64,000 bases of DNA from Methylobacterium sp. W2. Its GTDB lineage: Bacteria; Pseudomonadota; Alphaproteobacteria; Rhizobiales; Beijerinckiaceae. Shown piece by piece: positions 9,282 through 18,013 of the stretch (positions are counted from its first letter, which is position 1; each line of letters opens with the position of its first letter). The DNA lies in the NCBI RefSeq assembly GCF_020662345.1, contig NZ_VMOA01000031.1, forward strand, positions 1-64,000, given 5' to 3'. The translations under genes and the position numbers were made by a program. The notes under the pieces are model-generated. The model was not told the origin of the DNA and did no database searches. It saw only the letters and a program-made list of their open reading frames with translations.

Positions 9282-9883
9282 TCCGCGGAAAGCGACATCC
9301 CGCACCGCTGCTCCTGTCGGCGACGCTGGCGGCGCTGTGCCTCGCCGGTCTCTCCGGGCGCACCGCGCGGGCCGAGCCGACGGACCCTGCCATGCAGGAA
9401 TCCGCCATCAACCCGCTCCGGTCCATCGACCCGGAATCACTCACGGCTTTTCGCGACAAGCCCCTGTTCGAGGCGTCCCGCCGACGCTTCGTCGCCCCCC
9501 GGGCGGCGCCGGAACCGGTGCCCGTAACGCAAGTGCCAGCCGCGCCTGCCCCGACGCCCGCCCCGAACCTGCAGCTGCTGGGACTTCTCCAGATCGACGG
9601 CAGCGATCTCGCCATCGTCCGTGATCTCGCCGACCGAAAGATCCATCGCCTGCGTACCGGCGACATCATTCAGGCCTGGACGGTGACCATCGTATCCCAC
9701 GCGGCGATCGAACTCTCGCGGGACGAGGACAGGCAGGAACTGCGGATGTTCTCACGCCGTGCCGACAAGGACAGGTCCGATGCCGATGATCTTCAAGAAG
9801 AGGAGCCGCCTCCGGTCAAGGTCCCGGAACTCACGATAGAGATGTTCAAGAAGCGTTACAAAGTCGATCTGTCGCAGCGATGA
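9278..9883 (+). CDS. GspC/GspN-like T2SS protein with HR-type domain
   Basis: This 201-residue protein has a signal peptide or membrane anchor (LLLSATLAALCLAGLSG) and a Pro/Ala-rich linker. A small beta domain (LQLLGLLQIDGSDLAIVRDL ... HRLRTGDIIQAWTVTIVSHA) is of the GspC homology-region / PilP kind. Such domains contact the secretin periplasmic ring. A PDZ domain is absent, so it could be called GspC-short or GspN. It is the last gene of the operon. Confidence 0.65.
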   Translation: MIRGKRHPAPLLLSATLAALCLAGLSGRTARAEPTDPAMQESAINPLRSIDPESLTAFRDKPLFEASRRRFVAPRAAPEPVPVTQVPAAPAPTPAPNLQLLGLLQIDGSDLAIVRDLADRKIHRLRTGDIIQAWTVTIVSHAAIELSRDEDRQELRMFSRRADKDRSDADDLQEEEPPPVKVPELTIEMFKKRYKVDLSQR

Positions 9884-10079
9884 CGCGCTGTTACTATGGT
9901 TTTGCAGTCACCGCAACGAGTCCAGGGTAATGGTTTGGTCTGATGCGGTCGTTGAGGGGGAAGGTTTGCCATCCTGTGGCTTTTCTGGTCGTTTCTAGGG
10001 AGCGCTTTCCGCGTCCTGCGCAGACGATGGTGAAGGCGACGCGCCGTACGATTCCCTGTTGAGGGGGCCGTGGCCGCAC
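9884..10079. other. Non-coding stretch downstream of the T2SS operon
   Basis: No gene is recognised here. The minus strand stays open in the frame that follows the transposase relic (reading VAFTIVCAGRGKRSLETTRK), but this does not look like the rest of an ISAs1 transposase. It may be element-end or neighbouring relic DNA. Confidence 0.4.
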
Positions 10080-10349
10080 TGCATGCGGGAGGTCTTCCTT
10101 GAAGACCACGTCCACGCCATGATGATACGGCAGGGTCGCGTAGCTGCACCGGCAGGTGCGTTTCGCCCCAGGCGGCGATCAGGTCATAGTCCTCGCAGTC
10201 GCAGTTCGTGCTGCAGACCATCAGCAGCAGAACCTTCGGTCATGAGACGGCGCCCCGCCAGGGCGCACGCGGGTCCTCGATCTTTCCAAACGCTCCAGAA
10301 GCGCCGTCAGGCGCCGCTCCGGCAGGTTTTCCGGGATCGCAAGGCTCAT
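10080..10349 (-). pseudogene. ISAs1-family transposase N-terminal relic
   Basis: Reading from the ATG at 10349, the minus strand gives SLAIPENLPERRLTALLER, then fragments in shifted frames: KIEDPRAPW-like, LLLMVCSTNCDCEDYDLIAA, WGETHLP, LPYHHGV. This is the order of the ISAs1/H-repeat transposase N-terminal domain (ERF.IEDPR, AVCGTIADCDDYD.IVEWGE, FLPY.HGIP). At least two frameshifts separate the blocks, and the DDE catalytic domain is missing. No matching inverted repeats were found by eye. Confidence 0.7.
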
Positions 10350-10538
10350 CGAAGGGGCTCCGGCGCAGCGTCGCCCACAGAGTCAGCCTCAGCACAATCC
10401 GTAAACCGCGGTTAACCCGAATTCAGAGCGTTAGACTGATAACGTCGTCCATTGCAACCGGTTGCATCATGGATAACGAACGACAGGCAAGCCGCAGGTT
10501 TTCTGCAAGTCCCGGCATGCAAACCAAGCATAGATCCT

Positions 10539-10691
10539 ATGAACGCACTCTCGCGCATCGCCTCCTCCCTCGTCCTTGCTACGGCCGTCACGGCGACGCC
10601 GGTATTCGCAGCCGAGGCGATGCCCAAGGACAGCATGTTCAAGGATTCGATGGCCAAGGACGGAATGGCCAAGGATTCGATGAAGAAGTGA
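10539..10691 (+). CDS. Pentapeptide MxKDx repeat protein, secreted small peptide
   Basis: This 50-residue protein has a clear signal peptide (NALSRIASSLVLATAVTATP, cleavage after VFA). A mature part made of MxKDx units follows: MPKDS, MFKDS, MAKDG, MAKDS, MKK. It matches the named penta-MXKDX family of small exported proteins of unknown function. The ATG at 10539 is preferred over upstream starts because it begins directly with the signal peptide. Confidence 0.85.
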   Translation: MNALSRIASSLVLATAVTATPVFAAEAMPKDSMFKDSMAKDGMAKDSMKK

Positions 10692-10712
10692 CCCAGTCTC
10701 TATAGATATGGT

Positions 10713-10737
10713 GCAGGAGGTTTTTCGGGCCTCCTGC
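10713..10737 (+). terminator. Hairpin downstream of the MxKDx gene
   Basis: A perfect 8-bp stem GCAGGAGG/CCTCCTGC with loop TTTTTCGGG begins 22 bases after the stop codon. The following bases are pyrimidine-rich (gacttcttccc), not a clean T-run, so this is a probable but not textbook intrinsic terminator. Confidence 0.5.
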
Positions 10738-10926
10738 CGACTTCTTCCCAATTTCGACGGGCAAAATATCAGGGTGCGGCCCAGCCTTTGGCAATCGTGC
10801 CGCTTCCCTTCCGGTTCGGCGCCAACAGCGTCCCGGCATCTGCCTTTTCGACGGAAGCGTCGGATCGGCCCCGCATTCGTAGTCCGCCATCCCGCCCGAG
10901 GCCCGGCACCACGTCAGGAATGCTTC

Positions 10927-11507
10927 GTGACATCCGCTTCCCATCGCGCCGAGCGCCCGATCCACCCCCTTGTCGTGCGGATCACCCACTGGGTGAACGC
11001 GCTCGCTATGCTGATCATGATCACCAGTGGATGGCGCATCTACAATGCCTCGCCGATCGTCGGCGATTGGTCCTTTCCGAAAGCGATCACCCTCGGCGGC
11101 TGGCTCGGCGGCGCCCTGCAATGGCACTTTGCTGCCATTTGGCTCCTCGTCGCCAACGGCCTCGTCTACCTCACCTATGGTCTAGCCTCCGGCCATCTGC
11201 GCCAGCGCCTCACACCGCTACGCCCGCGCGAGATCTGGCACGACTTCGTCGCGGCCCTGTCCTTCTGATCGGCATCGTCATCGTGCTCTCCGGCCTCGCG
11301 ATTCGGAAGCCGGTCCAGTTCGCCCCGCTCACGGCCCTGATGGGAGGCTACGATACGGCGCGGATCGTCCATTTCCTCGCCATGGCTGGCATCGCCGGCT
11401 TCGTAGGGGTGCACCTCGCCCTCGTGCTCCTCGTCCCGAGGACGCTGCCGACGATGATCGTCGGCCGCAAGGTCCATCTCGGCCGTCATCGTGTGGTGAA
11501 GCCATGA
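10927..11507 (+). pseudogene. Cytochrome b561-type membrane subunit, internally deleted and frameshifted
   Basis: Starting at the GTG at 10927, the first frame reads IHPLVVRITHWVNALAMLIM ... LQWHFAAIWLLVANGLVYLT, with heme-ligand His in the first two helices, and stops at 11268. The other frame resumes with LLIGIVIVLSGLAIRKPVQF and ends with RIVHFLAMAGIAGFVGVHLA, the last helix with two His, up to 11507. Homologues normally have about 20-26 more residues between WHDFVAAL and the VLSGLAI helix, so this is a small deletion plus frameshift and not a single-base error. It overlaps the oxidoreductase gene by ATGA; the pair would form a membrane-bound redox enzyme. Confidence 0.8.
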
Positions 11508-12270
11508 AGACCTTCGACCGTCTCTGCCGACCCGACGTGAATGTCGCGACCTCCGAGGCGTGCCTGATCCGGCCGGACCGACGCCTGTTCCTTCGCGGCG
11601 GTCTCGTGGCTTCCGGCAGCCTCGCCCTCGGCGGCTGCGATCTGACCGGCAACCCGCAGGTGACGGCGTACTCGGGGGGATCTCCCGGCTGAACGATCGG
11701 GTCCAGGCCGCGCTCTTCGGCGGCACGCGCCTGGCGCCGACCTTCGCAGCCTCCGACATCACTCCAGATTTCCCGTTCAACGCCTATTATCCGGCGAGCA
11801 AGATCCGGGAGATCGACGGCAACGCCTGGAAGCTCGAACTCACCGGCCTCGTCAACGACAGGACGCCCTGGACCCTCGATCGCCTGAGGGCCTTGCCGCA
11901 GGAGGGCCAGATCACCCGCCACGTCTGCGTGGAGGGGTGGAGCGCCATCGGACAATGGTCGGGGGTCCCGTTCCGGACCTTCCTCGAGCGGATCGGGGCC
12001 GATACGAGCGCCCGCTACGTCCGGTTCGCCTGCGGTGACGATTATTGGACCAGCATCGACATGCCGAGCGCGCTGCATCCGCAGACGATCCTCGCTCTGG
12101 ACTATGCCGGCGCACCGTTGCCGCCGAAATACGGCTTCCCCGTCAAGCTGCGGATTCCGACCAAGCTCGGTTTCAAGAACCCCAAACACATCGTGGCGAT
12201 CACAATCACCAACCAATACCCGGGAGGGTACTGGGAAGACCAGGGTTATAACTGGTTTTCCGGACTATAA
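11504..12270 (+). pseudogene. Tat-exported SUOX-family molybdopterin oxidoreductase, frameshifted
   Basis: The first frame gives a twin-arginine leader (RRLFLRGGLVASGSLALGGC), with a Cys that may be a lipobox, then VTAYSGG. The second frame resumes at about 11680 with LNDRVQAALFGGTRLAPTF and carries the SUOX fold, including the Mo-binding Cys in RHVCVEGWSAIGQWSGVPF, and the family end NQYPGGYWEDQGYNWFSGL. One extra G in the G-run of 'ctcggggggatc' would join the frames, so a one-base homopolymer deletion is the likely lesion. It resembles MsrP/YedY-like enzymes whose partner is a b-type cytochrome, here the broken gene just upstream. Confidence 0.85.
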
Positions 12271-12290
12271 TATTACACATGTAGTATATT

Positions 12291-13685
12291 TCATTTATCG
12301 ATAAATCCGGTTTCGTAATCGAAAAACACCCGATCCGGGTCGTGCTTGCGTCTCAACGCACAAAGCCGTTCCCACTTCTCGGGCGTGAAAGCCTGCGGCA
12401 CGTTGGTGGGCTGCTCGACCGTATTCGTCTCGCCGATATAGTAACCCGTATTGTAGGGCCGTAACGTCGTCGTGATTTGGCGGTGCCACTTGGTGTTGGC
12501 GTCGTCGTCCTCGGCCTTCCACCACATGGTCCATGGGCCGCCGTAGACCTTGGCGGAGACGGAATAGGCCATGTCCTTCTGCGCGGCCGGGACATCCGGG
12601 CCGCAGAAGATGGTCAGCAGGAAGACGGAGGTGGCGGATGGCGCATCGGGCAACAGGGGCAGGATGGCCTGGACCAACTCTCCCGGACTGTGATCGGAAT
12701 AGGTCGCTTCCACGCGCGAGCGGGCGCCTTCCGGCCAGAAGGATCCCGACGCATCGAAGAGCTGCTCGAAGGTGAGCGGCGTCGCGAAGGACGACGAAAG
12801 GGGTGGGATCGGAGAGCGCTCCAGCACCCGCAAGGCGGTTTTCGCGGCGTCCGGCGCGTCCTCGAACACCGTGGCCGTCACCATGCACAGCCAGCCGTTC
12901 TCAGCGGCGACCTGTCCGCTCAACTCCGGCGGAGCCTGAACGATGAACAGGCTCAACTCGACCGCGGGGGAGATGCCGGGGGCCAACGAGCCGAGCCAGG
13001 TCCCGATCGCCCGAGCGTCTGCCAGGCGATAGTAATACGTGCTGCCATGCATGGCTTTTGGCAGCGGATGAAGCTTGAGATAGTACTTCGTCACGATACC
13101 GAAGAATCCAGACCCCGCCCCTCGGGCGGCCCAGAAGAACTCTGCGTTCTCCGTCGCGCTCGCCGTGATCAGTTCGCCCTGAGCGGTGACGAGTTCGATG
13201 GCCTCGACGCTCTCCGCTCCGGAGCCCCAGACGGTGGGGTTCCAGGCCATGCCGCCCCCGAGCAGATAGCCGCTGGCTTTCACCTGCGGGCAATGGCCTG
13301 TCGGAAAGGCCAGCCCGAGGGGATTGAGGGCCCTCTGAATGTCTCGGTTGCTGACGATCGGCTGGATGATCGCCCTGCGGTTGTCGGTATCGATGGAGAC
13401 GATCTCGGTGAAATTCGCGAGATCGATCAGAATACCGCCGTGACGCAAGCTCGGCTGGCACCAGTTGTGGCCGCCTCCGCGTACGACGACCTGCAGCCCG
13501 CTCGCGCGGGCGAACAGCACGGCCGCGATGACGTCGTCCTCGTCCAAGGCCTTCACGACGGCCTGCGGAGCACGGTCCGGGATCAGCCTGTTCCAGAGAT
13601 TCCCGTGGATCGCCTCGAGAAAGTGTTCGTCCTCCGCAGTGAAGACCTCGCCTTTGCAAGCTGCCCTCAGACCATCGATGTTCAT
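12291..13685 (-). CDS. FAD-binding berberine-bridge-type oxidoreductase
   Basis: This 464-residue flavoprotein has an FAD_binding_4 domain (about residues 35-170) and a C-terminal BBE segment (about 415-460; EKWERLCALRRKHDPDRVFF). His73 in the RGGGHNW motif and Cys132 in FPTGHCPQV are placed as in enzymes with bicovalently bound FAD. Such enzymes oxidise alcohols, sugars or alkaloids with O2. The substrate cannot be read from sequence. No signal peptide is seen. It converges with the SUOX-like gene across a 20-bp AT-rich gap. Confidence 0.88.
   Translation of the reverse strand: MNIDGLRAACKGEVFTAEDEHFLEAIHGNLWNRLIPDRAPQAVVKALDEDDVIAAVLFARASGLQVVVRGGGHNWCQPSLRHGGILIDLANFTEIVSIDTDNRRAIIQPIVSNRDIQRALNPLGLAFPTGHCPQVKASGYLLGGGMAWNPTVWGSGAESVEAIELVTAQGELITASATENAEFFWAARGAGSGFFGIVTKYYLKLHPLPKAMHGSTYYYRLADARAIGTWLGSLAPGISPAVELSLFIVQAPPELSGQVAAENGWLCMVTATVFEDAPDAAKTALRVLERSPIPPLSSSFATPLTFEQLFDASGSFWPEGARSRVEATYSDHSPGELVQAILPLLPDAPSATSVFLLTIFCGPDVPAAQKDMAYSVSAKVYGGPWTMWWKAEDDDANTKWHRQITTTLRPYNTGYYIGETNTVEQPTNVPQAFTPEKWERLCALRRKHDPDRVFFDYETGFIDK
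12293..12306. other. AT-rich 14-bp palindrome at a convergent gene end
   Basis: ATTTATCGATAAAT is a perfect palindrome lying over the stop codon of the FAD oxidoreductase, in an AT-rich island unlike the surrounding 70% GC DNA. It may aid termination or be a chance composition effect. Confidence 0.35.
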
Positions 13686-13793
13686 GGCGTCACGCAGTCT
13701 AGGAGTGGCTCACGAAAACTCACCGCCACGGCCTGGTCTCGCTCGGAGCACGAGGGCGAAGCGGCGCTTTGCAAGCGACCTGAGAAGAAGAGG

Positions 13794-13820
13794 CCGCCCG
13801 GGCGAAAACCGCCCGGACGG
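13794..13820 (-). terminator. Hairpin downstream of the nucleoside deaminase
   Basis: On the minus strand an 11-bp stem (CCGTCCGGGCG/CGCCCGGGCGG, one wobble pair) with loop GTTTT is followed by CCTCTTCTTCTC. It lies about 30 bases after the deaminase stop codon. Confidence 0.5.
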
Positions 13821-13851
13821 AGATGGGCTCACGATGAGGTCCGCACTGCTT

Positions 13852-14334
13852 TCAGTAAGGGACCCGGTCCGCTTTCTGGGCGTATTTCTTCCAGACCTCG
13901 ACGGCTTCCGCGCGCATGATCTGCGTGGTCGGGATGGACCGCTCGGTGACGTCCTTCTTGAGCTCGGCATAGATCATGCTGTCATCGAAGCCGCCGTATT
14001 CCAGGGCGTCTTCCACCTGGGCAGCATAATAGACCCGCTTGATGCCGGCCCAATAGGCCGCCGCCATACACATCGGGCAGGGCTCGGCGCTGGTATAGAG
14101 CGTCGCGTCGCGGAGCTTGAACGTCCCTTGTGACTTGCAGGCCTTGCGAATGGCCTCGATCTCTCCGTGCCAGGTCGGATCGTTTTCCGCGACGACGCGA
14201 TTGGCTCCCTCGGCGATGATCTCGCCATCCTGAACGATCACGCATCCGAACACACCGCCGGCACTCTCGACCAGAGAGGTCTTCTCGGACAGGGCGATTG
14301 CCCGAGCCATGAAATCATTGTGGTCGTGAGCCAT
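13852..14334 (-). CDS. Nucleoside/guanine deaminase family protein
   Basis: This 160-residue zinc deaminase belongs to the cytidine/deoxycytidylate deaminase fold. The zinc site is complete: HGE (H56, proton-shuttling E58) and PCPMC (C86, C89). The sequence TWHGEIEAIRKA and the end QIMRAEAVEVWKKYA favour the guanine deaminase (GuaD) type over tRNA adenosine deaminase. The start at 14334 is preferred because AGGAAG lies 8 bases upstream; longer in-frame starts lack a site. Confidence 0.85.
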   Translation of the reverse strand: MAHDHNDFMARAIALSEKTSLVESAGGVFGCVIVQDGEIIAEGANRVVAENDPTWHGEIEAIRKACKSQGTFKLRDATLYTSAEPCPMCMAAAYWAGIKRVYYAAQVEDALEYGGFDDSMIYAELKKDVTERSIPTTQIMRAEAVEVWKKYAQKADRVPY

Positions 14335-14392
14335 GTCCAGTCTTCCTCGATGATGATGATCAGCTTTCGCTGTCATGGTTGGTAATCTGTCG

Positions 14393-15403
14393 TCACATGA
14401 AGCGGGAGAACACGAACAGCTCGACGGCATACAAGGCGGCCAGAGCCGTCATACCCAGCACCTCCGTGCGCCAGCGCTTCTGCGGATCCGGTCTCAGCCA
14501 CCAGCCCAGGCCGAGGATCGCGACCGCCATCAAGGGCCACGACACCAGCGAGACGCTGATGGCATTGCCGATGAAGGTGGAAACGGCGAGCGGCAATCCG
14601 TTCAGCAGAGGACTGAGGAAGCGGATTTCCAGCATGACGACGGGAAACAGGACGAGCAGGACGAGGCAGGTCTGCTTCCAGGCCGGCGGCGGAGCGATAC
14701 GCTGTTCGTTGGCGAACCAGCCGGCGAACGGGTTGCTCATCCGGTGGCTCTGCCAGGTCGAGACCTGAGGCGTCGCCTCGGCCAGGATGGCTTTTCTCTC
14801 CGCCGATTGCAGCCAGGCATCGAGGAAGGCCGGGCCTTCGAAGCGGACCAGCGTGGTCCAGTACGGGACGTCCGACGACAGGGGCGCCTGGACGAGGGTG
14901 CCCATGTATCCGGGAAAGCGGGCCTGGACCTGTTGGATGCGCTCGGCCCAACGCCGGAAAGCCTCCTCCTGGCCCGCCTTCACGATGGTCGTGATGACCT
15001 CCGTGACGGTGGTCGTCGAATGGTAATCCGGCGCCGCCTCGTCGACACGGGACGTCTTGCCGTCGCCGTCCAGGGCCGAGAGGTCGGCGAGGAGCGCCGT
15101 GCGCGCCTCGTCCTCGATCCAGCGGGTCAGCGCTTCGGGCGAGCGGAACCGTTGGATGATCTGCCACTCGGACGAGCCGGAGAAGGCGGGGATGATTTCC
15201 AGGCTGACGAAGTCGTGAGCCGCCGAGACGACCCGCGTGAACTCGGCCTGCCACGCGGCGAAGCGCGCCTCCATGCCGGGCGGCACGGTGAGCTTCGTCG
15301 CGACGGCTTTCGTCGCCCCGACTTTTATCGAACGTGCCGAATCCCGGCGAGAGCCCGGAGCTTCGCCCGCATTCGGGATCTCGATGGCATCCGGTTCGTA
15401 CAT
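14393..15403 (-). CDS. Membrane protein with two antibiotic-biosynthesis-monooxygenase (ABM) domains
   Basis: In this 336-residue protein, residues about 30-125 and 130-225 each form an ABM-type dimeric ferredoxin-like domain (e.g. WQIIQRFRSPEALTRW, WTTLVRFEGPAFLDAWLQS). Three or four membrane helices follow (CLVLLVLFPVVMLEIRFLSP, SVSLVSWPLMAVAILGLGWW, MTALAALYAVELFVFSRF). Proteins of this layout are common in proteobacteria and have no settled function. A 17-bp palindrome lies 59 bases upstream of the start, matching one in front of the divergent response regulator gene. Confidence 0.8.
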   Translation of the reverse strand: MYEPDAIEIPNAGEAPGSRRDSARSIKVGATKAVATKLTVPPGMEARFAAWQAEFTRVVSAAHDFVSLEIIPAFSGSSEWQIIQRFRSPEALTRWIEDEARTALLADLSALDGDGKTSRVDEAAPDYHSTTTVTEVITTIVKAGQEEAFRRWAERIQQVQARFPGYMGTLVQAPLSSDVPYWTTLVRFEGPAFLDAWLQSAERKAILAEATPQVSTWQSHRMSNPFAGWFANEQRIAPPPAWKQTCLVLLVLFPVVMLEIRFLSPLLNGLPLAVSTFIGNAISVSLVSWPLMAVAILGLGWWLRPDPQKRWRTEVLGMTALAALYAVELFVFSRFM

Positions 15404-15461
15404 CGTCGACGAAGCCCTTCCCTTGGCAGCTTACAGAATACGTGACCTGCGATGCCGCCCC

Positions 15462-15478
15462 GTAGGTCGATGACCTAC
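15462..15478. promoter_or_regulatory. Perfect 7-3-7 palindrome upstream of the ABM gene
   Basis: GTAGGTC-GAT-GACCTAC, 59 bases before the ABM start codon. Its near copy lies 60 bases before the response regulator start. Matching sequence, spacing and divergent genes suggest a shared operator. Confidence 0.6.
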
Positions 15479-15712
15479 AAGAGTTCGATCCTCACGCCTC
15501 TTTCGAAGGCACATCGTCAGCTACGTCGAGAACTGTAAACGGAATGCGCCGCGTCGGTTCTGATTTATTGCCGCGACGAGCATGATCGCAGCGATGGTAA
15601 ACGGGTTGTCTGCAATCAATGCCGCCTTGTCCGGCTGTCCTGCGCGTTTCGATCCCCGTTCGAAGGCTCGCTCTCCATGATCGCGAGCGATGGGCACTGG
15701 CCGGAATCTGCT

Positions 15713-15729
15713 GTAGGTCGATGACCGAC
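15713..15729. promoter_or_regulatory. Second copy of the palindrome, upstream of the response regulator
   Basis: GTAGGTC-GAT-GACCGAC differs by one base from the copy at 15462. It sits 60 bases before the ATG at 15789. The product of that gene, a LuxR-type DNA-binding regulator, is a natural candidate to bind it. This is inference. Confidence 0.6.
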
Positions 15730-15788
15730 AGCAGCGGCAGGGATTTTAGCGAGCACGACCCTGGTTGGCCGGCTCGCTCGGGGTAGAC

Positions 15789-16442
15789 ATGTCCTTCTTT
15801 CGGCTGCTGATCGTCGACGACCACCCGATCGTGCTGGCGGGCCTGAAGCTGCTGCTCCATGGCGACGGCCGTTTCGACGTGAGTGGAGAAGCCCGATCGG
15901 CACAGGCGGCCTTCATTGAGGCCGAGCGGCTGCAGCCCGACGTCATCATCACCGATCTGATCATGGGAGAGGGCGACGGCCTCGCGCTGATCGAGGATCT
16001 GCGTGCCATGCTGCCGACAGCCAGGATCATCGTCTATTCCAGCCGCGACGAGACGGTCTGGGGACCACATGTGATCTATGCTGGCGCGCATGGCTATGTC
16101 GCCAAATCCGAGCCGCTCGAAACCGTCGCCGTGGCCCTCGACCGGGTGATGGCGGGCGCCATCCATGTCAGCGAGCCGGTGCAGCAGCTGTTGATGGGCG
16201 ATCTCGCGCGGCGACGCGACCGTCGGACGGAGATCGGCGACCTGTCCGGCCGCGAGCTACAGGTTCTCCGGCTGATCGGCAGCGGGGCGACGCTGCAATC
16301 CCTGGCCAAGGAACTCGGATTGAGCGTCAAGACGGTCGGCACCTATCGGGAGCGCCTGAAGATCAAGCTCGGGCTGGACAGCGTGAGGATGCTCGAACGC
16401 CATGCGGCGGATTACGTCGCGGGGCGTCTCGATCCGTCATGA
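15789..16442 (+). CDS. NarL/FixJ-family response regulator
   Basis: This 217-residue protein has a receiver domain with acidic pocket D10-D11, phospho-acceptor D56 (VIITDLIMGEG) and conserved Lys in VAKSEP. A LuxR-type HTH (LSGRELQVLRLIGSGATLQS ... GLSVKTVGTYRERLKIKLGL) follows at residues about 150-205. The start at 15789 has GGGG about 9 bases upstream and begins right at the receiver fold. The histidine kinase gene follows 13 bases after the stop, so the two form a cognate pair. Confidence 0.92.
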   Translation: MSFFRLLIVDDHPIVLAGLKLLLHGDGRFDVSGEARSAQAAFIEAERLQPDVIITDLIMGEGDGLALIEDLRAMLPTARIIVYSSRDETVWGPHVIYAGAHGYVAKSEPLETVAVALDRVMAGAIHVSEPVQQLLMGDLARRRDRRTEIGDLSGRELQVLRLIGSGATLQSLAKELGLSVKTVGTYRERLKIKLGLDSVRMLERHAADYVAGRLDPS

Positions 16443-16455
16443 AGGACAGGCCATC

Positions 16456-17748
16456 ATGAAGAGCTGGCTGGCACGCTGGGACGTGACCCCTGCCGAACAG
16501 GCCGGCTTGACGTTCGGAGAGGTGCTGACCCTCGTCAATATCCGACGGGTCGAGATCGCCTGCATGCTGGGGCTGTTCACCAAGGCGATCGAGTTTGCCA
16601 CCGGGCTCAGGACCGTTCAGATCGTCGTGGAAATCGTGCTGGCGTTCGCCTTCCTCATCGCCTCGCTGGCGTTGCGGCGCGGCGGCGGATCATGGCTCCT
16701 GCGCGGCTTCGTCGCGATCTTTCTGGTCCTGACCCTGCTCGATACCCAATGGGCGATCGCCGCGATGGGCGCCAAGGGACGGCTGACCAGCGGATATCCC
16801 ATGATGCTCCTGTCTCTGACCCTGCTGTTCGTGCTGCCGCCCCTCGCCTTCGCGCTGACCTTGATCCCGCTGCTGCTCAGCTATTGCTGGATCGTGCTCG
16901 CCACGGCGACGTTTCCCGCCGAGCAGGTCATCGCCATCGTCAATGCGGCGATCGTCTCGGTCATCGCCGTCGTGGCCGCGGCGCTGATCCATTCCGGACG
17001 GCGCAGCGATTACGAGCAGAAGCGGACGATCCGTCTCCAGAACGATCGGCTGACGGAAAGGAACAGCGAACTCGACACCCTGATGGCGATCACCGCGCAT
17101 GACCTGCGCAGTCCGCTTTACGGGCTGCGCAACCTGTTCGACCTCGCCGTCCGGCGCGCGCCACGGGAGCCGGAACTACCGCTCGTGGTGCTGCGAGAGG
17201 CGAAAGCGAGCATCGACGCGATGCTCGGTCTCGCCACGCGTCTGCTCGAGGCGCATGCCGCCGAGCACCGGCCCCTCGCGCGCCTCGCGAATGAGGATGT
17301 GCGCAGGCATGTGCTGGCCGCCGTCGACCGGATCCAGCCGCTCGCCCAATCCGCCGACGTCCGGATCGAGGCGGATCTGCCGGACCGGCCGTTGATCGCC
17401 ACCCTCGACACGGGCGCCCTCTCACAAATCCTCGATAACCTGCTCAGCAACGGCGTTCGGTTCAGCCCGACGGGCGGCATCCTGACGATCGGCGCCACCC
17501 GGGATGGCGGATCCGTGGCGATCGAGGTCCGGGATCGCGGACCGGGCATCGATCCGGCCGGGTATGATCTCCTGTTCAAGAAATTCCATCAGGCCGCCGG
17601 GGCGCGATCCGAAGGGGCGCCGAGCACGGGCATGGGGCTGTTCATCGTCGCGACCCTCGCCGACCGCATGGGTGCCGCGGTGCGGTGCGAGCCCGCGACG
17701 CAGGGGGGCGCAGTCTTCGTGGTGACGCTGTCCGCGGGCGAGGAATGA
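16456..17748 (+). CDS. Membrane sensor histidine kinase
   Basis: This 430-residue protein has an N-terminal region with about six membrane helices and no obvious ligand domain (residues 30-190). A short coil, a HisKA domain with phospho-acceptor H215 (ITAHDLRSPLYGLRNL) and a HATPase_c domain (N-box ILDNLLSNGVRFSP, G-boxes DRGPGIDP and GMGLFIV) follow. It is likely the partner of the response regulator encoded just upstream. The start is preceded by AAGGACAGG. Confidence 0.92.
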   Translation: MKSWLARWDVTPAEQAGLTFGEVLTLVNIRRVEIACMLGLFTKAIEFATGLRTVQIVVEIVLAFAFLIASLALRRGGGSWLLRGFVAIFLVLTLLDTQWAIAAMGAKGRLTSGYPMMLLSLTLLFVLPPLAFALTLIPLLLSYCWIVLATATFPAEQVIAIVNAAIVSVIAVVAAALIHSGRRSDYEQKRTIRLQNDRLTERNSELDTLMAITAHDLRSPLYGLRNLFDLAVRRAPREPELPLVVLREAKASIDAMLGLATRLLEAHAAEHRPLARLANEDVRRHVLAAVDRIQPLAQSADVRIEADLPDRPLIATLDTGALSQILDNLLSNGVRFSPTGGILTIGATRDGGSVAIEVRDRGPGIDPAGYDLLFKKFHQAAGARSEGAPSTGMGLFIVATLADRMGAAVRCEPATQGGAVFVVTLSAGEE

Positions 17749-17834
17749 GACGGGGAGCGCCCGATGCCCAGCGGGTTCGCATTGGCAAGCCAACGCTTCA
17801 CTCCGCTTGGGCTTTTTGAAGTGTCGCAGGTTTT

Positions 17835-17874
17835 AGGACGCAAAACCGGTGACCACTTTTGCTGAACCTGCTCA
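17835..17874. repeat. Intergenic repeat, copy 1
   Basis: The segment around 'caaaaccggtgaccactttt' ending in GAACCTGCTCAG resembles the segment at 20671-20714. Both lie outside genes. The two copies share most positions of a block of about 38 bases, as expected for an old dispersed intergenic repeat. Confidence 0.4.
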
Positions 17875-18013
17875 GGTTCCGCGTCGAGCGCGCGCCGATC
17901 GATCCCGGGCGTCGAATTGATGCGTCGGCGTTTTGCGAGCATTGATACGCCACCTTCCGAGGAACGCGGACCCGGCGCGTGCTGCATGACGGGCCGCGCT
18001 GGGTTGGCCGCCG

